From positions 2,893,501 to 2,957,500 of the forward strand of contig BSQZ01000052.1 in NCBI GenBank assembly GCA_033239005.1: a DNA stretch of 64,000 nucleotides, read 5' to 3'. Positions 55,640 through 64,000 of this stretch are shown here, one piece after another (position 1 is the stretch's first letter; every line of letters begins with the position of its first letter). A program made the position numbers and the translations under genes. The notes under the pieces were generated by a model that made no database searches, had not been told where the DNA came from, and saw nothing but the letters and a program-made list of their open reading frames with translations. Source of the stretch: Lamellibrachia satsuma (lineage: Eukaryota > Annelida > Polychaeta > Sabellida > Siboglinidae).

Positions 55640-55905
55640 GTACACAACGCACACACACCAAACACACACCACATACATACCACACACATACCACACACAC
55701 AAACACAAACACACACACACACCACACATACACACCACACACATGCACCACACATACATGACACACGCACCACACACGCCCCACATGCACGACATGCACC
55801 ACACATGCACCACACATACACATGCTCGACATGCACCACACACGCAACACACACATACCCCACATGCACCACACATGTACCAGACACGTACCACACAGAC
55901 ATACA
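55640..55905. repeat. (CA)n-derived imperfect minisatellite
   Basis: Imperfect repeats of ACCACACAC and CATGCACCACACAT. All frames of both strands are open because the sequence lacks T-rich stops on one strand; the Cys/Val frames on the minus strand are artefacts. Confidence 0.9.
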
Positions 55906-55929
55906 TGGTGAGTTATGGAGAGAGACCTC

Positions 55930-56450
55930 TGTGAGTCCGTGACATGTTACAGTTATATGTTTTCACTGTCATGAGTCCTGACTAATGTGTGTGGATTTTT
56001 TACCTCCCCTGACATAGACACCAGGTAGAAGGCATAGACACCAGGTAGAACGCACAGACACCAGGTAGAAGGCATAGACTCCAGGTAGAAGGCACAGACA
56101 CCAGGTAGAAGGCACAGACACCAGGTAGAAGGCACAAACACCAGGTAGAAGGCATAGACACCAGGTAGAAGGCACAGACACCAAGTAGAAGGCATAGACA
56201 CCAGGTAGAAGGCACAGACACCAGGTAGAAGGCATAGACACCAGGTAGAAGGCATAGACACCAGGTAGAAGGCACAGACACCAGGTAGAAGGCATAGACA
56301 CCAGGTAGAAGGCACAGACACCAGGTAGAAGGCATAGACACCAGGTAGCTTTTAGTGTATCTGTTGAAAGACACGGACAAAGTGGGGTAAAAAAAAATTG
56401 CCCACAAGTTTAAAAATGGCAGGTTCAGATTAATTGTTTACTATTAACTG
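55930..56450 (-). mobile_element. tRNA-derived SINE, copy 3, with an internal tandem expansion
   Basis: The minus-strand order is CTGCCATTTTTAAAC, TTACCCCACTTTGTCC, a TTTCA-ACAGATACACTAAAAGC block, then TACCTGGTGTCTATG. The last segment is repeated in a 20-bp array before the element continues with TCAGGGGAGGTAAAAA and GGACTCACAGAG. The same order without the array is seen at 14826 and 42885. Confidence 0.75.
56019..56349. repeat. 20-bp tandem array inside the SINE (about 16 copies)
   Basis: Unit ACACCAGGTAGAAGGCATAG with CATAG/CACAG alternation. Three reading frames on the minus strand stay open because 20 bp is not a multiple of 3 and the unit lacks stops; these are not genes. Confidence 0.96.
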
Positions 56451-56631
56451 CAGCATGTGAACAAGAATCGACCTAAGTACTCTCCTAATACGACCACCAC
56501 ACACTGCATGTTTTTGTTAGTACTCTCCCAATACGACCACCACACACTGTATGTTTGTGTTCTCTGCTGCAGGTGCTACACTGTGTGGGTCTAGCACATA
56601 AACTAGTTGTCATCTGAACAAAGGAGGCACC

Positions 56632-61146
<4,515 letters not shown>

Positions 61147-63255
61147 GTAAGTAACACCCCATTCTATCAGAAGTACCGGGATATAACTGTCAAGAATCCA
61201 TATGAGCTGTATAAGTTCACGTAAGTCTGCTGCTTGTTTCAATCACAGCAAAGGAGCTCCCTGAATTCATCTCTCAATAGAATATATAAGGTGGTGCAGC
61301 TGCTTCATCCAATGGAAGAACCACTTTAAAAAACTGACATTATTTTGGTTTTGTGCTATGTCTCTACAGATTAATGTTTTAGGATAGCTACGAATTTGCT
61401 TTCTATTGCAATATCAGAACCAGCAATCGTGGATTTGAAATACCTAGTAAATAATATAAAAAAACATTTAAACCCCATGCAGTTATTGAAATGTGTTATA
61501 TTTACCTATGACAGTAGAGTAATGACAGATTGTTGTAAGTTACTAGATTGGGATGTGTATAGCATTATTATTACTAATCCAAGAAAGTTCTTGTCTGTGA
61601 TGGTTTTTCTAAAAAAAACTGTCTAAATGTAACTTGCTATGTTGCTCCATTGGGCGGTAGCAAATTTTTAAAACTTATTTTCTCACCTGTTTACGTAATA
61701 ACAACAAAGTTGATGTATCACCATACTCAGTGAGCAATCAGTGGTGTGTTTCATCATGCCAAGCCTAGTAGACTTATATGAAGAAGTGTAAATAAATATT
61801 TAGTAAAATGCTAAATCATAAATGCAAAATTATATTACAAGTTGTATGCTAGAGAACACAAATAAGCCTCCAGCTACATAAAAATCTGAACACTTAGCAC
61901 TTAGCACTAGCACTTTGAAATATGTTTTAATATCTTATTATTAACAAGATAAGTATGCATAATTCTGAACAGTGTCCCAAGCCATTTGGCATGAAGACAC
62001 TGGTTAGACTATCTGGCATGCAATGTTGTTAGCCCTTGTTATTATAAAATATTTGTATGTGTATATTTTTGGATACTGAGATTGGGTCTTTTCGAGTCAG
62101 TCTCTGCCTGTGAAACCCTGTTGTCAACTTGACTTAGACCCAATGTCTGCTTGTATGATCAGCAGTCTTTCTGGAACATGATGTATGGCATTAATAAGCA
62201 TTGTAGTCATGCCATTTTGTTGGCCTCATCGATACATCTCTTCTCGTCATGTCTGTGTCACCAGAGATGACACTGCTAATTAAATACAAAAAAGAGCCAG
62301 ATTTCTTGTAACACAAATACATCTGTCTTTGTCACCGAATCACTCTGTATTGTCGCAACTGTGAGAAGCACGATTACAGTTATTGGCATAAAATGTAAGG
62401 CAAATATTTTGATCAATAATTTAGCCCGAGTGTAACTGCGGGCCATGTGATCTCACTGTGGGCGTGGTGATGCAGTCAGGCCAGCTGATCTTCAATAACA
62501 GACCCTCAGCCAAGTTAACTGGGCACAGCTGCAGTTATCAAGTTGCAACAGTCAAAGCTTATCCAGTGGTTGGAGAATACTACTTCTGATTTATATACAA
62601 ATTCAACATTGTTGGTGTGACACATTCCTTTAATATTACTGGTTGCTGACCTTTTCTGTGTACACATTGTGCATTTCTAAAGTAAGATTTCAGGTTCACA
62701 GAAATAGAGATGAATTATTTACCAACAGTACATGTTGTGTTTATTGATTGACCAGATAATGGCAGAAGGCAGATATGTTGATAATGATGATGTTGATCAT
62801 ATTATGGTTATCAAGTCAGTCCAGTTCAGCAACAATAGTATAAATGTATAAAACAATACATGACAGCATTATCAGTAAACTTCATTTGGTATTTAATATG
62901 TTCAGCCAGCCAATTACAATTGTTGGCCCATGTAAATGTCATAGCAGAATCATAAGTTCTATGCAGCACAAGGAACAACATATTTTTACTATTTTTTTAC
63001 TAATTTAGTAATGTGTCTATTTGTATTGTCAAAATGATATGTTAACCTGTTAACAGAGCTTTCCTTAAAATGCCACAAGTCTAAGGAGATGACATTGTGA
63101 CAACAAGGGAAGGTCAGCCAGTGGAACCTGGTTAGTTACTGACCTGGCCAATACTAATATTACATGGCACCTTAGCAAAGTGCATCACCTCTTGCTGCTT
63201 CTGTCAGTCCTGTATCTATGAAGGACAGTTGTCAACACGCAGATTCTAGGTTAAA
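61147..63255. other. Next anoctamin-like intron, unique part
   Basis: No further anoctamin exon is found. The sequence is AT-rich with no clear transposon ends. Confidence 0.35.
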
Positions 63256-64000
63256 TAGGTTAATATGTAAAGGCTCTCCACATCTCTGCAAACTCTCCAG
63301 ATCTCTGCGAACTCTCCAGATCTCTTCAAACTCCCCGATATCTGCAAACTCTCCAGATCTCTGCAAATTCTCTAGATTTCTGCAAACTCTTCAGATCTCT
63401 GCAAACTCTCCAGATCTCTGCAAATTCTCTAGATTTCTGCAAACTCTTCAGATCTCTGCAAACTCTCGAGATCTTTGCAAACTGTTAAGAACTCTCCAAA
63501 CTGTTCAGATTTCTTCAAACTCTTCATTGTTTTTCAAACACTCTAGATCTCTGCAAACTCTCCAGATCTCTTCAAACTCCAGATTTTTTTCAAACTTTCC
63601 AGATCTCTGCAAACTGTTCAGAACTCTCCAAACTATACAGATCTCCCCAAAACTCCAGATCTCTCCAAACTCTTCAGATCTCTCCAAGCTCTCAAAATAT
63701 CTATCCAAAAACTCCAGATATCTGCCAACTATACATCTCTCCAAAATCTCCAGATCTCTCCTAACTCTCCCTATATGTGCAAATTCTCCAGATGTCTCCT
63801 AACTCTCCATATCTCTGCAAACTCTCGAGATCTTTGCAAACTCTCCAAACTGTTCAGATCTCTCCAAAAACCCCAAATCTCTCCAAACTCCCCAGATCTC
63901 TCCAAACTCTCCATATATCTTCAACCTCTTCAGATCTCTCCAAATGCTCCATATCTCCAAATTCTCCAGATCTCTCCAAACTCTTCAGATATCTCCAGAT
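63256..64000. repeat. Minisatellite of about 19-bp units, running off the window
   Basis: Degenerate units of the form CTCTCCAGATCTCTGCAAA with variants (TTCAGATCT, CTCCAAACT). About 39 copies, more diverged than the other arrays. A 194-codon plus-strand frame at 63218-63802 is open only because the units lack stops; its repeated Leu-Gln-Thr/Ser-Pro-Asp pattern just mirrors the array. Confidence 0.93.

Noticed and set aside
55565..55934. Long Cys/Val-rich and His/Thr-rich open frames on both strands
   Set aside because: They are translations of an imperfect CACA-type minisatellite lacking stops; no codon bias, splice context or homology.
55953..56407. Three overlapping minus-strand frames with repeated FYLVSMPSTWCLCLL
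   Set aside because: Product of the 20-bp array read in three frames; the unit contains no stop, and it lies in a SINE.
63218..63802. 194-codon plus-strand frame with repeated Leu-Gln-Thr and Ser-Pro-Asp
   Set aside because: A degenerate 19-bp minisatellite keeps three frames related and open; no other sign of a gene.

Overview
This is nuclear DNA of an animal, most likely an invertebrate bilaterian. The genes are split by GT-AG introns of 0.3 to 8 kb. The DNA is AT-rich, with long (AT)n tracts, many minisatellites and several classes of transposon. There are no bacterial operons, rRNA, tRNA genes or CRISPR arrays. I cannot name the species. The proteins are close enough to well-known animal families for exon-by-exon recognition.

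Five host genes are supported by homology and matching splice phases. (1) 754-5356 (+): the 3' half of a NECAP endocytic adaptor gene, whose 5' exons lie left of the window. (2) 7806-26544 (+): a complete 8-exon mitochondrial acetyl-CoA hydrolase/CoA-transferase family gene (477 aa, catalytic Glu279), probably an acetate:succinate CoA-transferase-type enzyme. (3) 30528-39728 (-): a 4-exon gene for a 424-aa basic, coiled-coil-ended protein that I do not recognise. (4) 40605-46449 (+): a complete 5-exon NIP7 ribosome-biogenesis gene (180 aa), head-to-head with gene 3 across about 0.9 kb. (5) 56632-61146 and beyond (+): the first two coding exons of an anoctamin/TMEM16-like gene that runs off the right edge. 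The genes have unrelated jobs (endocytosis, mitochondrial CoA metabolism, ribosome assembly, membrane scramblase/channel). The only pair suggesting co-regulation is genes 3 and 4.

Most of the remaining DNA is transposon-derived and tandem repeat. Non-LTR retrotransposon (LINE) remains lie at about 2.6-5.2, 8.6-11.9, 16.9, 19.3, 20-22, 27.2, 33.0-33.4, 35.5-37.4, 44.3-44.7, 46.2 and 49.4-50.6 kb. Two piggyBac-like elements with TTAA duplications (19533-22184 and 22968-24597) flank a long imperfect palindrome (about 22435-22815) inside the last intron of gene 2. Three hAT-like non-autonomous elements with 8-bp duplications are at 40862-41711, 41857-42736 and 48942-51125; the last two are relatives. 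A tRNA-derived SINE family has three copies (14.8, 42.9 and 55.9 kb). In the third copy a 20-bp internal segment has expanded into a tandem array. NIP7 intron 1 is almost wholly built from mobile elements.

The repeats give the most unusual observations. A 34-bp minisatellite of about 48 copies is split by a LINE end with a visible target-site duplication. A 66-75 bp minisatellite contains the splice acceptor of gene 3 exon 3. A 47-bp satellite carries a 17-bp palindrome per unit. There is a (GGGT)n quadruplex-type tract, and a 19-bp repeat carrying CCCTAACCC. I found no clearly new biological system. The strongest leads are the acceptor inside a minisatellite, the all-phase-1 intron structure of gene 2, the long fold-back, and the unrecognised gene 3.
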